A stretch of 53,003 bases of DNA from Ruminococcaceae bacterium UBA1404 (lineage in GTDB: Bacteria > Bacillota > Clostridia > Oscillospirales > Ruminococcaceae): NCBI GenBank assembly GCA_002305075.1, contig DBQC01000009.1:1-53003 (forward strand), given 5' to 3'. The notes below the pieces were generated by a model. The model saw nothing but the letters and a program-made list of their open reading frames with translations, was not told the DNA's origin and did not search any database. This document shows, in pieces, positions 24,314 through 33,407 of this stretch. Numbering within the stretch: position 1 is the stretch's first letter; every line of letters begins with the position of its first letter. A program made the translations under genes and the position numbers.

Positions 24314-26680
24314 ATGTTTTACTTTAATGGTTTTAACACAAAGTCAAACCGGGTTATCAATCTGGCGGTTGCTCAGGCGTCGGCTTTGGGGCACAGTTAT
24401 ATTGGCAGCGAACATCTGCTGCTGGGTCTTGTCAGCGAGGACAACGGACCCTCATTTGGGTTGCTTGCACAGCGGGGTGTTACGCTTGCGCCGGTGAGTG
24501 ACCGGGTGCTGGCCCACGCAGGCCGTGGCATGAAAACCGTACTGACCCCGGAGGACATCACCCAGCATGGCCGCCAAATCCTCGAGAATGCCCTTGATGA
24601 GAGCCGTATGCGGGCCGACAGAGAGGTTACCCCCGAGCACATCTTAATGGCTCTGCTTAAAAAGACCCAGAGCGGTGGAGCGATGATGCTGCGGGAGCTG
24701 GGGGTGGATGCGTCGGCCCTATACGCCCAGCTCTCGGGCTTTGTGGATATCGAAACCGAGCGCTCCCGCCGTCAGCAGCGGAGCAGTGCCCGCAGCGTCA
24801 AGATGAATTTGCTGCCCAAATATGCCAAGGATCTCTGCGAGCTGGCGGCCGAGGGGCGGCTCGACCCGGTGATTGGCCGAGATCGAGAAATAAACCGGGT
24901 TATTCAGATACTCTGCCGGCGCAGCAAAAACAACCCTTGCCTCATCGGTGAGGCGGGTGTGGGTAAAACCGCCGTGGTAGAGGGCCTGGCCCAGCGCATT
25001 CATGAGGGAAATGTGCCTGACATCATCCGGGATAAGCGGGTGATGGTGCTCGATTTAACCCTTGTGGTGGCCGGAACCAAGTACCGGGGCGACTTTGAAG
25101 ATCGTCTTAAGGGTATCATCAGCGAGGTGATGAACGCCGAGCACATCATTTTGTTTATCGACGAGATTCACAATATCATGGGCATTGGCGCAGCCGAGGG
25201 AGCGGTGGATGCCGCCAACATCCTAAAGCCCCAGCTGGCTCGGGGCGAGCTACAGATTATTGGGGCCACCACTTTTGATGAGTACCGCAAACACATCGAA
25301 AAGGATGCCGCTCTCAGCCGCCGCTTTCAAAGTGTGGCGGTGGAGGAACCCTGCGAGGCCGACGCCATTGCCATTCTAAAGGGTCTGCGCAGCCGCTACG
25401 AACGCCACCACGGTGTGCTCATCTCGGACGAGGCGGTGGAGGCGGCGGTGCGGCTGTCCGCCCGCCATATAAGCGATCGCTTTTTGCCCGACAAAGCGGT
25501 AGACCTTATGGACGAGGCCGCCGCCTATATCAAAATTGGCGCAACCCATACAACATCCACGGCTCCCAACTCGGCCGAAGAGGGGCGATTTGATTTGCGT
25601 CGGCTGCTCTCGGCAACGCCGGCGCAGCCAGAACCCCCCCGCATGGAGCCCTGCCACATTTGCGAGGTGCTGGCCGTTTCCACCGGCATCGATATCCGGT
25701 CTCTCAGCGGCGATGCGGTGGGCAGCCTCCAGAGCCTCGAGAGTCGCCTTGCCAAGGAGGTGGTCGGCCAGGATGAGGCAGTGCGCCTCGTATCCCGAGC
25801 CATTCGCCGCAGCCGGGTGGGTCTCAAGGACGCAGCCAGACCGGTGGGATCCTTCATCTTCCTAGGGCCCACCGGCGTGGGCAAAACCGAGCTTTGCCGG
25901 GCGCTGTCACGCCATCTGTTCGGCCATACCGGGGCCATGCTGCGCCTGGATATGTCCGAATACATGGAAAAACACGCAGTCTCCCGCCTTATCGGCTCGC
26001 CCCCCGGCTATGTGGGCCACGACGAGGGCGGCCAGCTTACCGAGCGCATCCGACGCAAGCCCTACTCCCTTGTTGTGTTCGACGAAATTGAAAAGGCTCA
26101 CCCCGATATCCACAACATCCTGCTTCAGGTTTTGGAGGAGGGCCAGCTCACCGACGCCCAGGGTCGGGCGGTCAGCTTTAAAAATGCACTGATTATCATG
26201 ACCTCCAACATCGGCGCGCGGTTTATCAGCGACAAAAAGCCCTTCGGCTTTGCAGAACAGCAATGCGGGCTGGACAATCGGTCCATTAAACGCGAGGTGC
26301 TAAACGAGCTGAAGCGGGTCATGCGCCCCGAACTCCTCGGGCGGGTGGACGAGGTGGTGGTCTTTAATCGCTTAGGCAGCGACGAGATGAAGCGCATTGC
26401 TCGGGGTATGCTCGCACAGGTGGCCGAGCGTCTGGCCGAGCGCAAGATTGAGGCCCGATTTAGTGACGCCCTCGCTCAGGAGATCGCCGCCGAGGGTCTA
26501 AAGGCCGACAGCGGCGCCCGCCCGCTGCGCCGAGCCATTCAGCAGCGGATTGAGGACAAAATTGCCGACCGCATCCTCTCGGGGGAGATTGGCGAGGGCG
26601 ACAGCCTATATTGCGACTTTCGAGAGGGCGAGCTGGCCATCGACCGGATTGGTAAGCGACAAGGTCAAACCGTGCGCTAA
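24314..26680 (+). CDS. clpC: ClpC-like AAA+ ATPase without the middle coiled-coil domain
   Basis: 788 residues. Double-ring unfoldase that feeds ClpP. Two N-terminal Clp repeats (GSEHLLLGL, TPEHILMALL). NBD1 has GEAGVGKTA near residue 212 and ILFIDEIHN. NBD2 has GPTGVGKTE near 518, VVFDEIEKAHPD and the ClpP-docking region around KKPFGFAE. Between the NBDs there are only about 37 residues, Pro/Ser/Thr-rich (ATHTTSTAPNSAEEGRFD and on), instead of the usual M-domain/UVR coiled coil that binds MecA/McsB-type adaptors. Start at 24314 with GGAGGG. No ctsR, mcsA or mcsB nearby. The symbol is given for the closest family. Confidence 0.9.
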   Translation: MFYFNGFNTKSNRVINLAVAQASALGHSYIGSEHLLLGLVSEDNGPSFGLLAQRGVTLAPVSDRVLAHAGRGMKTVLTPEDITQHGRQILENALDESRMRADREVTPEHILMALLKKTQSGGAMMLRELGVDASALYAQLSGFVDIETERSRRQQRSSARSVKMNLLPKYAKDLCELAAEGRLDPVIGRDREINRVIQILCRRSKNNPCLIGEAGVGKTAVVEGLAQRIHEGNVPDIIRDKRVMVLDLTLVVAGTKYRGDFEDRLKGIISEVMNAEHIILFIDEIHNIMGIGAAEGAVDAANILKPQLARGELQIIGATTFDEYRKHIEKDAALSRRFQSVAVEEPCEADAIAILKGLRSRYERHHGVLISDEAVEAAVRLSARHISDRFLPDKAVDLMDEAAAYIKIGATHTTSTAPNSAEEGRFDLRRLLSATPAQPEPPRMEPCHICEVLAVSTGIDIRSLSGDAVGSLQSLESRLAKEVVGQDEAVRLVSRAIRRSRVGLKDAARPVGSFIFLGPTGVGKTELCRALSRHLFGHTGAMLRLDMSEYMEKHAVSRLIGSPPGYVGHDEGGQLTERIRRKPYSLVVFDEIEKAHPDIHNILLQVLEEGQLTDAQGRAVSFKNALIIMTSNIGARFISDKKPFGFAEQQCGLDNRSIKREVLNELKRVMRPELLGRVDEVVVFNRLGSDEMKRIARGMLAQVAERLAERKIEARFSDALAQEIAAEGLKADSGARPLRRAIQQRIEDKIADRILSGEIGEGDSLYCDFREGELAIDRIGKRQGQTVR

Positions 26681-26743
26681 TATCTTTGACGAGGGCCCCC
26701 AGTGGCTGGTACAATGATAGAAAAAGCCCGGAGGAAAAAGCGC

Positions 26744-27127
26744 ATGAACGAAAGCTATACCATCACCACCATGGTTATAGAGAATATGACGGCCAGCTAT
26801 GTAAAAAGCGGAGATTTGCCAGTGCTGGCCACACCGGTTATGATAGGGCTGATGGAGCAAGCCGCCTCCTACTGTCTTAAAACCCAGCTGCCCGAGGGTA
26901 TGACTTCAGTGGGAACCGAGGTAGAGGTTCGCCATTTGTCGGCCACGCCATTGGGGGCCACGGTTAAGGTTCAGGCCGTGTTAACCGAGCTCAGCGAGCG
27001 GCGGGTGAGTTTTTCACTAAAAGCCTATGACGATGCCGGGCTGATCGGGGAGGGCAGCCACACCCGAGCCATTGTCAATGCCGAGCGGTTTATGGAAAAG
27101 GCCGAAAATAAGCTGAAAAGCGAATAA
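26744..27127 (+). CDS. Hotdog-fold thioesterase, fluoroacetyl-CoA-thioesterase-like
   Basis: 127 residues, single hotdog domain. Key stretch: VLATPVMIGLMEQAASYCL, with the Thr/Glu positions used by FlK-type thioesterases. SVGTEVEVRHLSATPLGATV and HTRAIVNAERFMEK follow. This family hydrolyses acyl-CoA thioesters; the substrate here is unknown, and most family members are not detoxifiers of fluoroacetate. Start at 26744 has GGAGG nine bases upstream. It follows clpC by 63 bases and may be co-transcribed. Confidence 0.85.
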   Translation: MNESYTITTMVIENMTASYVKSGDLPVLATPVMIGLMEQAASYCLKTQLPEGMTSVGTEVEVRHLSATPLGATVKVQAVLTELSERRVSFSLKAYDDAGLIGEGSHTRAIVNAERFMEKAENKLKSE

Positions 27128-27143
27128 GCTTTACAGCAACAAA

Positions 27144-27174
27144 CAAAGCTGCCGCAGCATTTGCGGCAGCTTTG
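27144..27174. terminator. Terminator between thioesterase and glpK
   Basis: A 13-bp perfect stem CAAAGCTGCCGCA/TGCGGCAGCTTTG with a five-base loop. It lies between convergent genes. Confidence 0.8.
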
Positions 27175-27269
27175 TGGCATTTTAGCACGACATTGGTACA
27201 ATAAAGCCAAAATGAAAGCCCTCTGTGGCCTCAGTGTCTGAAAAAATAGCGCTGGCATGGCCCGAGCCT

Positions 27270-28766
27270 TTACAGCCATCCAGAGTCGCTTTCACTGTGC
27301 ATAAGACAGCTTTTTACCGCTTTGCGCCAGCCGGACAGCAACACCTTACGCTTTTCATCGGGTATATGGGGGATAAAGCGCCGGCCTTGCCCCTCGGCGG
27401 CGGCCAAATCGTCGGGCTGCCAAAAGCCCACGCCCAATCCGGCCAGCCGGGCGGCCCCTAGGGCCGTGGTCTCCAGCAGCTCCGGGCGCTCTACCGGACA
27501 GCCGGTGATGTCGGCCTGAAACTGCATGAGCAGGTTGTTTCGGGTGGCCCCTCCGTCCACCGCCAAAACAGACAGCGGGATGCCGGTGTCCTCAGTCATG
27601 GCCTCCAGCACATCATGGGTCTGATAGGCAATGCTCTCGAGCGCCGCCCGGATAATGTGGTTGCGGCCGCTGCCCCGGCTAAGTCCCACCAGCATCCCCC
27701 GGGCGGACATATCCCAATAGGGAGCTCCCAGCCCGGTAAAGGCGGGCACCAGATAAACCCCGGCGTTGTCGGGTACTTTGGCGGCAAAGTATTCGCTGTC
27801 CTCGGCGGCGCGGATAAGGCCCAGCTCATCTCGCAGCCACTGGATAACCGAGCCACCCGAAAAAATGCTGCCCTCCAGCGCATAGTGGGGCTTTGTGCCC
27901 TCCCCAATAGCCAGGGTGGTAATGAGGCCGCTTTGGGAATTGTAGCGCCGTTCGCCGGTGTTCATCAGCAAAAAGCAGCCGGTGCCATAGGTGTTTTTGG
28001 CCTGTCCCATCCGGGTGCAACCGTGGCCGAACAGTGCGCTCTGCTGGTCGCCGGCTATGCCCGCCACCGGAATGTCCAATCCCTGTATACGGGCCTGCCC
28101 CACCACACCGAGGCTAGGCACCACCCGGGGCAGCATGGCCCGGGGGATGCCAAAGTAGTCAAGCAGCGAATCGTCCCACTCAAGCTCTCCGATATTGTAG
28201 AGCATGGTGCGGCTGGCGTTGGTATAGTCGGTGACATGCAGTCCGCCACAAAGCCGATAAATAAGGTAGCTGTCCACCGTCCCAAACAAAACTTCGCCCC
28301 GCTCGGCCCGAGACTTAAGACCGTCTATATTCTCAAGCAGCCATTTGACCTTGGTGGCCGAAAAATAGGCGTCTATAACCAGCCCGGTTTTGTCCTGGAT
28401 AAGGGGGGCCATGCCCGCTTCCTCGGCGGCGCGGCAGATGTCGGCGGTGCGGCGGCACTGCCAGCCTATGGCCGAATAAACCGGTCGTCCGGTGTCTCGC
28501 TCCCAGAGGACGGTGGTCTCACGCTGATTGGTGATGCCGATGGCGGCGATATCCTTTGGGGCAGCCCCGGCAGCGGCCATGGCTTCCATCATTACCTTGT
28601 ATTGGGTGTCAAAAATCTCGCCGGCATCCTGTTCCACCCATCCGGGCTGGGGGTAAAACTGCCGGATTTCCCGCTGAGACATCGCGACAATCCGCTGCTG
28701 CTTGTCAAATAAAATTGCCCGAGAACTGGTTGTGCCCTGGTCGAGGGCAATTACATACCGTTTCAT
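27270..28766 (-). CDS. glpK: Glycerol kinase
   Basis: 498 residues, FGGY family. Phosphorylates glycerol to glycerol-3-phosphate. N-terminal ATPase motif ALDQGTTSSRAILFD, the substrate-site region WVEQDAGEIFDTQ, PVAGIAGDQQSALFGHGC, and AVDGGATRNNLLMQFQADI near the C-terminus. Normal family length. No glpF or glpD nearby, so it stands alone. The SD is weak (GGCGGTGG). Divergent from yunB. Confidence 0.96.
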   Translation of the reverse strand: MKRYVIALDQGTTSSRAILFDKQQRIVAMSQREIRQFYPQPGWVEQDAGEIFDTQYKVMMEAMAAAGAAPKDIAAIGITNQRETTVLWERDTGRPVYSAIGWQCRRTADICRAAEEAGMAPLIQDKTGLVIDAYFSATKVKWLLENIDGLKSRAERGEVLFGTVDSYLIYRLCGGLHVTDYTNASRTMLYNIGELEWDDSLLDYFGIPRAMLPRVVPSLGVVGQARIQGLDIPVAGIAGDQQSALFGHGCTRMGQAKNTYGTGCFLLMNTGERRYNSQSGLITTLAIGEGTKPHYALEGSIFSGGSVIQWLRDELGLIRAAEDSEYFAAKVPDNAGVYLVPAFTGLGAPYWDMSARGMLVGLSRGSGRNHIIRAALESIAYQTHDVLEAMTEDTGIPLSVLAVDGGATRNNLLMQFQADITGCPVERPELLETTALGAARLAGLGVGFWQPDDLAAAEGQGRRFIPHIPDEKRKVLLSGWRKAVKSCLMHSESDSGWL

Positions 28767-28903
28767 AATCCACCGCCTTAACGCAAGCTTTTTTCTTCTG
28801 TTTAGATTATAGCAGATGCCAAATATTTGCGAAAGCCTGTCAAATCAGGAACCTAGGCGCATAGCCTTTTATAAAATGAAGAAAAAGGGCAGGGAAGTGT
28901 GGT

Positions 28904-29560
28904 ATGAGAAGAAGGTGGCAGCGCAGCCGTGACAGAATGGATTTTATACGCTATGGGCTGCTGATGGCGGCGCTCGCTCTCGGTCTGTGGTGGGCCGATA
29001 GCCAGATGCGCCCGGCCATCCGCACCATGGCTGCTTACCAGGCCAAGGTCTACGCCACCGAGGCCATTAACCGGGCAGTGGCCGACTATATGACCGAATG
29101 GGAAGCCGCCGGCGGCCAGGCTGTCACCGTGACCTATGGCGAGCGGGGGGAGGTGGCCATGGTGCAGGCAGATATGGCCGCCCTTAACGCCCTGCGCACG
29201 GCCATCACGGCCGAGGTGACCGAGGAGATTGCTCGCCTTGAGGAGCAGGACATTAAAATTCCCATCGGCACCTTTCTTGGCGGACAGATTTTTTCAGGTC
29301 GGGGCCCCAAGATCGTTTTTAAGGTGGTGCCCACCGGCTATGTCAATGCCGACATTGAAAACCGCTTCGACACGGCAGGTATTAACCAGACCCGCCACCA
29401 GATTTATGTGGAGGTGTCTGCTTCGATTGCGGCCATATTGCCGGGCTACATCAGTCCGGCCGAAGTGTCTACCCGCATCTGCGTGGCCGAAACGGTTATT
29501 GTGGGCGCCGTGCCCGAGCTCTACCTCGGGCAGGGAGGCCTGTCCGGTTTTCTGCCCTAA
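28904..29560 (+). CDS. yunB: Sporulation protein YunB
   Basis: 218 residues. One N-terminal membrane helix (GLLMAALALGLWWAD) after an Arg-rich start. The family core is present: AINRAVADYMTEW, IKIPIGTFLGGQIFSGRGP, and the region GINQTRHQIYVEV with a hydrophobic end. YunB is a sigma-E-dependent sporulation protein in Bacillus. Its presence supports a spore-former. The ATG has GCAGGGAAG upstream. Possible sporulation promoter not identified. Confidence 0.9.
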   Translation: MRRRWQRSRDRMDFIRYGLLMAALALGLWWADSQMRPAIRTMAAYQAKVYATEAINRAVADYMTEWEAAGGQAVTVTYGERGEVAMVQADMAALNALRTAITAEVTEEIARLEEQDIKIPIGTFLGGQIFSGRGPKIVFKVVPTGYVNADIENRFDTAGINQTRHQIYVEVSASIAAILPGYISPAEVSTRICVAETVIVGAVPELYLGQGGLSGFLP

Positions 29561-29574
29561 CCGTGCTGTTTTTC

Positions 29575-29603
29575 TTGTCACCGCAGCCTTTTTTTGCTAT
29601 ACT
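29575..29603 (+). promoter_or_regulatory. Promoter for ligA-gatCAB
   Basis: TTGTCA (29575-29580), 17-base spacer, TATACT (29598-29603), about 50 bases before ligA. Confidence 0.6.
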
Positions 29604-29654
29604 GACCTAGTTCCCAAAGCATACTAGGCAAAACCGTATAAGGGATGTGAAACC

Positions 29655-31637
29655 ATGCCGGATCTGCCCGAGAAAAGAGCCCAGACCCTGCGGGCGCTTA
29701 TCTCAAAATATAACGAAGAATACTATATCCAAAACAATCCGAGCATCAGCGACTATGAATATGATCAGCTCATGGCCGAGCTAAAGGCCATCGAAGCCGA
29801 ACATCCCCATCTCATCACGCCGGACTCGCCCACCCAGCGGGTGAACGAATACCGGGAGAACACCTTTGCGCCGGTGACCCATTTGGTGCAGATGGGCTCG
29901 CTTCAGGATGTGTTCTCCGAGGAGGGCATCCTCGCCTTTGACCGGCGGGTGCGTGCGGTGATACCCGACCCTGTCTATGTGGTGGAGGCCAAAATCGACG
30001 GCCTGTCGGTGGCGCTGGAATATGTCCAGGGCCGCTTTATGCGGGGCTCCACCCGAGGAGACGGATTTGTGGGCGAGGATGTAACCGAAAACCTGCGCAC
30101 CATAGCGGCCATTCCACACAGGCTAAAAAACGCCCCCGATTTTATTGAGGTGCGTGGCGAGGTCTATATGCCCAGAGCCGAATTCGTGCGCATTGTAGAG
30201 CAGCAGGAGGCTGCGGGGGAGCAGCCCTTTAAGAACCCCCGCAACTCGGCAGCCGGCTCCCTGCGCCAGAAGGATCCTCGAGTCACGGCTGGGCGAGGGC
30301 TGGACATCTTTGTGTTTAATCTCCAGCGGATAGAGGGGGCTACCATCACAGCCCATGCCGAATCCCTTGACTATATGGCGTCGCTGGGTTTTAAGGTAAC
30401 GCCCATCTATCAAAGCTTTACCGACATCGAGTCGGTGCTGGCCGAGGTGCGGCGCATCGGTGCCGAGCGCGATAGCTTTCCCTTTGATATAGACGGTGCG
30501 GTAGTTAAGGTAGATAGCTTTGCCCACCGCGAGCAGCTGGGCCAGACCGCCAAATTCCCCCGTTGGGCCGTCGCCTATAAATACCCACCCGAGGAGAAGG
30601 AGAGCCGGCTTGTGGCGGTAGAGGTGCGGGTGGGTCGCACCGGCGCCCTGACTCCCACGGCGGTTTTCGAACCCATTTTGCTCTCTGGCTCCACCGTCAC
30701 CCGGGCTGTGCTGCACAACCAGGATTTTATCGACCAAAAGCAGATTGCGGTGGGGGATATCATCCGGGTCCGCAAGGCAGGGGACATCATTCCCGAGGTG
30801 GTAGAGGTGGTCGAGCACCGGCAGGAAAATCCGGTGTACAAGCTTCCCGATAGCTGCCCGGCCTGCGGAGAGCCGGTTCATCGCTATGAGGGCGAGGCGG
30901 CGGTGCGCTGCATTAATCAGAGCTGCCCTGCCCAACTTGTGCGCAACCTCATCCATTTTTGCAGCCGAGATGCCATGGACATAGCCGGCCTTGGCGAGGC
31001 GCTTATAAACCTTTTTGTGGCGCAGGGCCTGATTCATAACGCCGCTGACCTCTACACCCTTGAGGCTTCGGCCATTGCCCAGCTGGAGGGATTGGGAGAG
31101 AAAAGCGCTGCCAATCTGATTGCCGCCATAGAGGCCAGCAAGCAACAGGGCCTTGCCCGGCTCGTCTATGCCCTTGGTATCCGGGGCATTGGCCAAAAAG
31201 CCGCCTCCGAGTTGGCCGCCGCCTTTCGCACCATGGAGGCCCTTATGGACGCCACCCAAGAGTCCATCATGGCCATCGAAGGCTTTGGACCGGTTATGGC
31301 CCTCCATGTGGTGGACTACTTTGCTGATGCGGCCAACCGAGCGCTCATCAACCGTCTAACCGAGCTGGGGCTGTCTATGAGCCATACCGGGGGCGCCCCC
31401 ATATCGGACAGGCTGCTCGGCCAGACCTTTGTGCTTACCGGAACCTTGCCCACCCTCTCTCGGGAGGAGGCGACTCGTCTTATCGAGGAGATGGGCGGCA
31501 AGGTATCGGGCTCGGTGTCCAAAAAAACCAGCTATTTAGTGGCCGGCGAGCGAGCCGGCAGCAAGCTCGACCGGGCCAATGCTCTGGGCGTGCCGGTTAT
31601 CGACGAGACCCAGCTTATAGATATGATCAAAAATTAG
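29655..31637 (+). CDS. ligA: NAD-dependent DNA ligase
   Basis: 660 residues. Seals nicks in replication and repair using NAD+. N-terminal Ia domain (YYIQNNPSISDYEYDQLM), adenylation motif EAKIDGLSVAL with the acceptor Lys, OB fold, a four-Cys zinc finger (CPAC...CINQSC), HhH repeats and a C-terminal BRCT domain (GQTFVLTGTLPTLSREEAT). Full length and intact. It precedes gatCAB by 14 bases, so they are probably one transcript. Confidence 0.97.
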   Translation: MPDLPEKRAQTLRALISKYNEEYYIQNNPSISDYEYDQLMAELKAIEAEHPHLITPDSPTQRVNEYRENTFAPVTHLVQMGSLQDVFSEEGILAFDRRVRAVIPDPVYVVEAKIDGLSVALEYVQGRFMRGSTRGDGFVGEDVTENLRTIAAIPHRLKNAPDFIEVRGEVYMPRAEFVRIVEQQEAAGEQPFKNPRNSAAGSLRQKDPRVTAGRGLDIFVFNLQRIEGATITAHAESLDYMASLGFKVTPIYQSFTDIESVLAEVRRIGAERDSFPFDIDGAVVKVDSFAHREQLGQTAKFPRWAVAYKYPPEEKESRLVAVEVRVGRTGALTPTAVFEPILLSGSTVTRAVLHNQDFIDQKQIAVGDIIRVRKAGDIIPEVVEVVEHRQENPVYKLPDSCPACGEPVHRYEGEAAVRCINQSCPAQLVRNLIHFCSRDAMDIAGLGEALINLFVAQGLIHNAADLYTLEASAIAQLEGLGEKSAANLIAAIEASKQQGLARLVYALGIRGIGQKAASELAAAFRTMEALMDATQESIMAIEGFGPVMALHVVDYFADAANRALINRLTELGLSMSHTGGAPISDRLLGQTFVLTGTLPTLSREEATRLIEEMGGKVSGSVSKKTSYLVAGERAGSKLDRANALGVPVIDETQLIDMIKN

Positions 31638-31651
31638 AAGGAGAGTCCCCT

Positions 31652-31921
31652 ATGAAATTAGACATGACGCATCTGGCTGCCCTTGCACGGCTGCGCTTTA
31701 CACCCGAGGAGATGGAGCAATACCAGCAGGAAATGCAGCTCCTGGTAGACATGGTGAGCACCCTTCCCAAGATAGAGGGGGACGCAAGTCTGCTCGACCC
31801 CCAAAACCCTATGGTGCTGCGGGCCGATCGGGTAACACCCTCGCTGCCGCAGGCCGATGTCCTAAAAAATGCAGCGGCTCAGCAGGCAGGCTGTATTGTG
31901 GTACCCAGAACGATAGAATAA
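31652..31921 (+). CDS. gatC: Glutamyl/aspartyl-tRNA amidotransferase subunit C
   Basis: 89 residues. Small subunit that stabilises GatA in the tRNA-dependent amidotransferase. It shows the family N-terminal LAALARLRFTPEEMEQY and the Leu-rich LVDMVSTLPKI region, and ends with RADRVTPSLPQADVLKNA. SD AAGGAGAG. Confidence 0.94.
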   Translation: MKLDMTHLAALARLRFTPEEMEQYQQEMQLLVDMVSTLPKIEGDASLLDPQNPMVLRADRVTPSLPQADVLKNAAAQQAGCIVVPRTIE

Positions 31922-31934
31922 TAGGGGGATTCGT

Positions 31935-33395
31935 ATGAATTTATATGAAAAATCCGCGCCCGAGCTGGGCGCCTTACTGCGGTCGGGTGCCTGTTCGGCT
32001 GTGGAGATCACCAAGGATCACCTGCGCCGTATTGGTGCGGTGGAGGATAAAATAGGGGCCTATATCACCCTTTCGGAAGAGCGGGCCCTACAACAGGCCG
32101 AGGCTGTGGACAAAAAGATAGCGGCAGGGGAGACCCTACACCCGCTGGCCGGCGTACCCATTGCCCTTAAGGACAATCTCTGCACCCAGGGCATTGCCAC
32201 CACCTGTGCCAGCAAAATGCTCGAGGGCTTTGTGCCTCCTTATAACGCCACCGTTGTATCCCGCTTAGATACCGCCGGTGCGGTTACCCTTGGCAAGCTC
32301 AACCTCGATGAGTTTGCCATGGGCTCGTCCTGCGAAAGCTCGGCCATGAAGATCACCCGCAACCCATGGAATACAAACCGGGTGCCCGGCGGCTCCTCGG
32401 GTGGCTCGGCGGCGGCGGTGGCCGCCTGCGAGGCGGTGCTCACCCTCGGCTCGGACACCGGGGGCTCCATCCGGCTGCCCAGCGCCTACTGCGGTGTTGT
32501 GGGTCTAAAGCCCACCTATGGCAGCGTGTCCCGCTACGGGTTGGTGGCCTTTGCCTCCTCTCTCGACCAAATCGGCCCTATGGGCCGAACGGTGGAGGAT
32601 GTTGCCCTCTGCTACGGAGCCATCTGCGGTCACGACCCGCTGGACGCCACCTCGGCCCGCAGGGATTATCCCGACTTTACCGAGGCTCTTGGCGGGGGCG
32701 TTCATGGCCTGACTATCGGCCTGCCCGACGAATACTTTGGCGAGGGCATTTCCGCCAAAGTGCGGCAGAATGTCCTTGAAGCGGTAGCGGCGCTGGAAGC
32801 CGAGGGGGCCACCATCCGGCGCATCAGCCTGCCTTCCACACCCCATGCTCTGTCCGCCTACTATATCGTCTCCTCGGCCGAGGCTTCCTCCAATCTCTCC
32901 CGCTTCGACGGTATTCGTTATGGTTACCGGGCCGAGGGCTGCGAGAACCTAAACGAGCTTTTCGAGCGCTCTCGCAGCGAGGGCTTTGGCCCCGAGGTTA
33001 AACGCCGGATTATGCTGGGCACCTTTGTGCTAACTGGCGGCTACTATGATGATTATTACGGCAGGGGCCGGATGATGCAGCAGCGCATTGCCGCCGAGTT
33101 CAGCGACGCCTTTGAGGAATGCGATCTCATCATCACCCCCACCGCCCCCACCGGCGCCTTTGAGCTGGGCGCCAATATAGGCGACCCCCTTAAAATGTAC
33201 GCCACCGATGTCTGTACAGTAACTGTGAACATCGCTGGTCTGCCCGCACTGTCGCTGCCTTGCGGCTTTGACGAAAATCAAATGCCCACCGGCCTTCAGC
33301 TTATTGGCCCTAAGTTCTCCGAGGCGCGGCTCTTTGGTGTTGCGCATCATTACGAAAAACTCTGCGGCGGCTTTAAGCTGCCCGGTCTGTCTTAA
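31935..33395 (+). CDS. gatA: Glutamyl/aspartyl-tRNA amidotransferase subunit A
   Basis: 486 residues, amidase-signature family. It supplies ammonia from glutamine. The Ser-cisSer-Lys triad is seen as PIALKDNLC (Lys), PGGSSGGSAAAVA and GSDTGGSIRLPS. Full length, with no break. SD TAGGGGGAT. Together with GatB and GatC it converts Glu-tRNA-Gln and/or Asp-tRNA-Asn to the amide forms. Confidence 0.97.
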   Translation: MNLYEKSAPELGALLRSGACSAVEITKDHLRRIGAVEDKIGAYITLSEERALQQAEAVDKKIAAGETLHPLAGVPIALKDNLCTQGIATTCASKMLEGFVPPYNATVVSRLDTAGAVTLGKLNLDEFAMGSSCESSAMKITRNPWNTNRVPGGSSGGSAAAVAACEAVLTLGSDTGGSIRLPSAYCGVVGLKPTYGSVSRYGLVAFASSLDQIGPMGRTVEDVALCYGAICGHDPLDATSARRDYPDFTEALGGGVHGLTIGLPDEYFGEGISAKVRQNVLEAVAALEAEGATIRRISLPSTPHALSAYYIVSSAEASSNLSRFDGIRYGYRAEGCENLNELFERSRSEGFGPEVKRRIMLGTFVLTGGYYDDYYGRGRMMQQRIAAEFSDAFEECDLIITPTAPTGAFELGANIGDPLKMYATDVCTVTVNIAGLPALSLPCGFDENQMPTGLQLIGPKFSEARLFGVAHHYEKLCGGFKLPGLS

Positions 33396-33407
33396 AGGAG
33401 CTGTGCT

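Noticed and set aside
27615..28712. 365-codon open frame on plus, opposite glpK
   Set aside because: Mirror frame of a clear glycerol kinase; no SD and no recognisable motif.
30123..31307. 394-codon open frame on minus, opposite ligA
   Set aside because: Lies wholly against an intact, well-conserved gene; it has the composition of a mirror frame in G+C-rich DNA and no SD.
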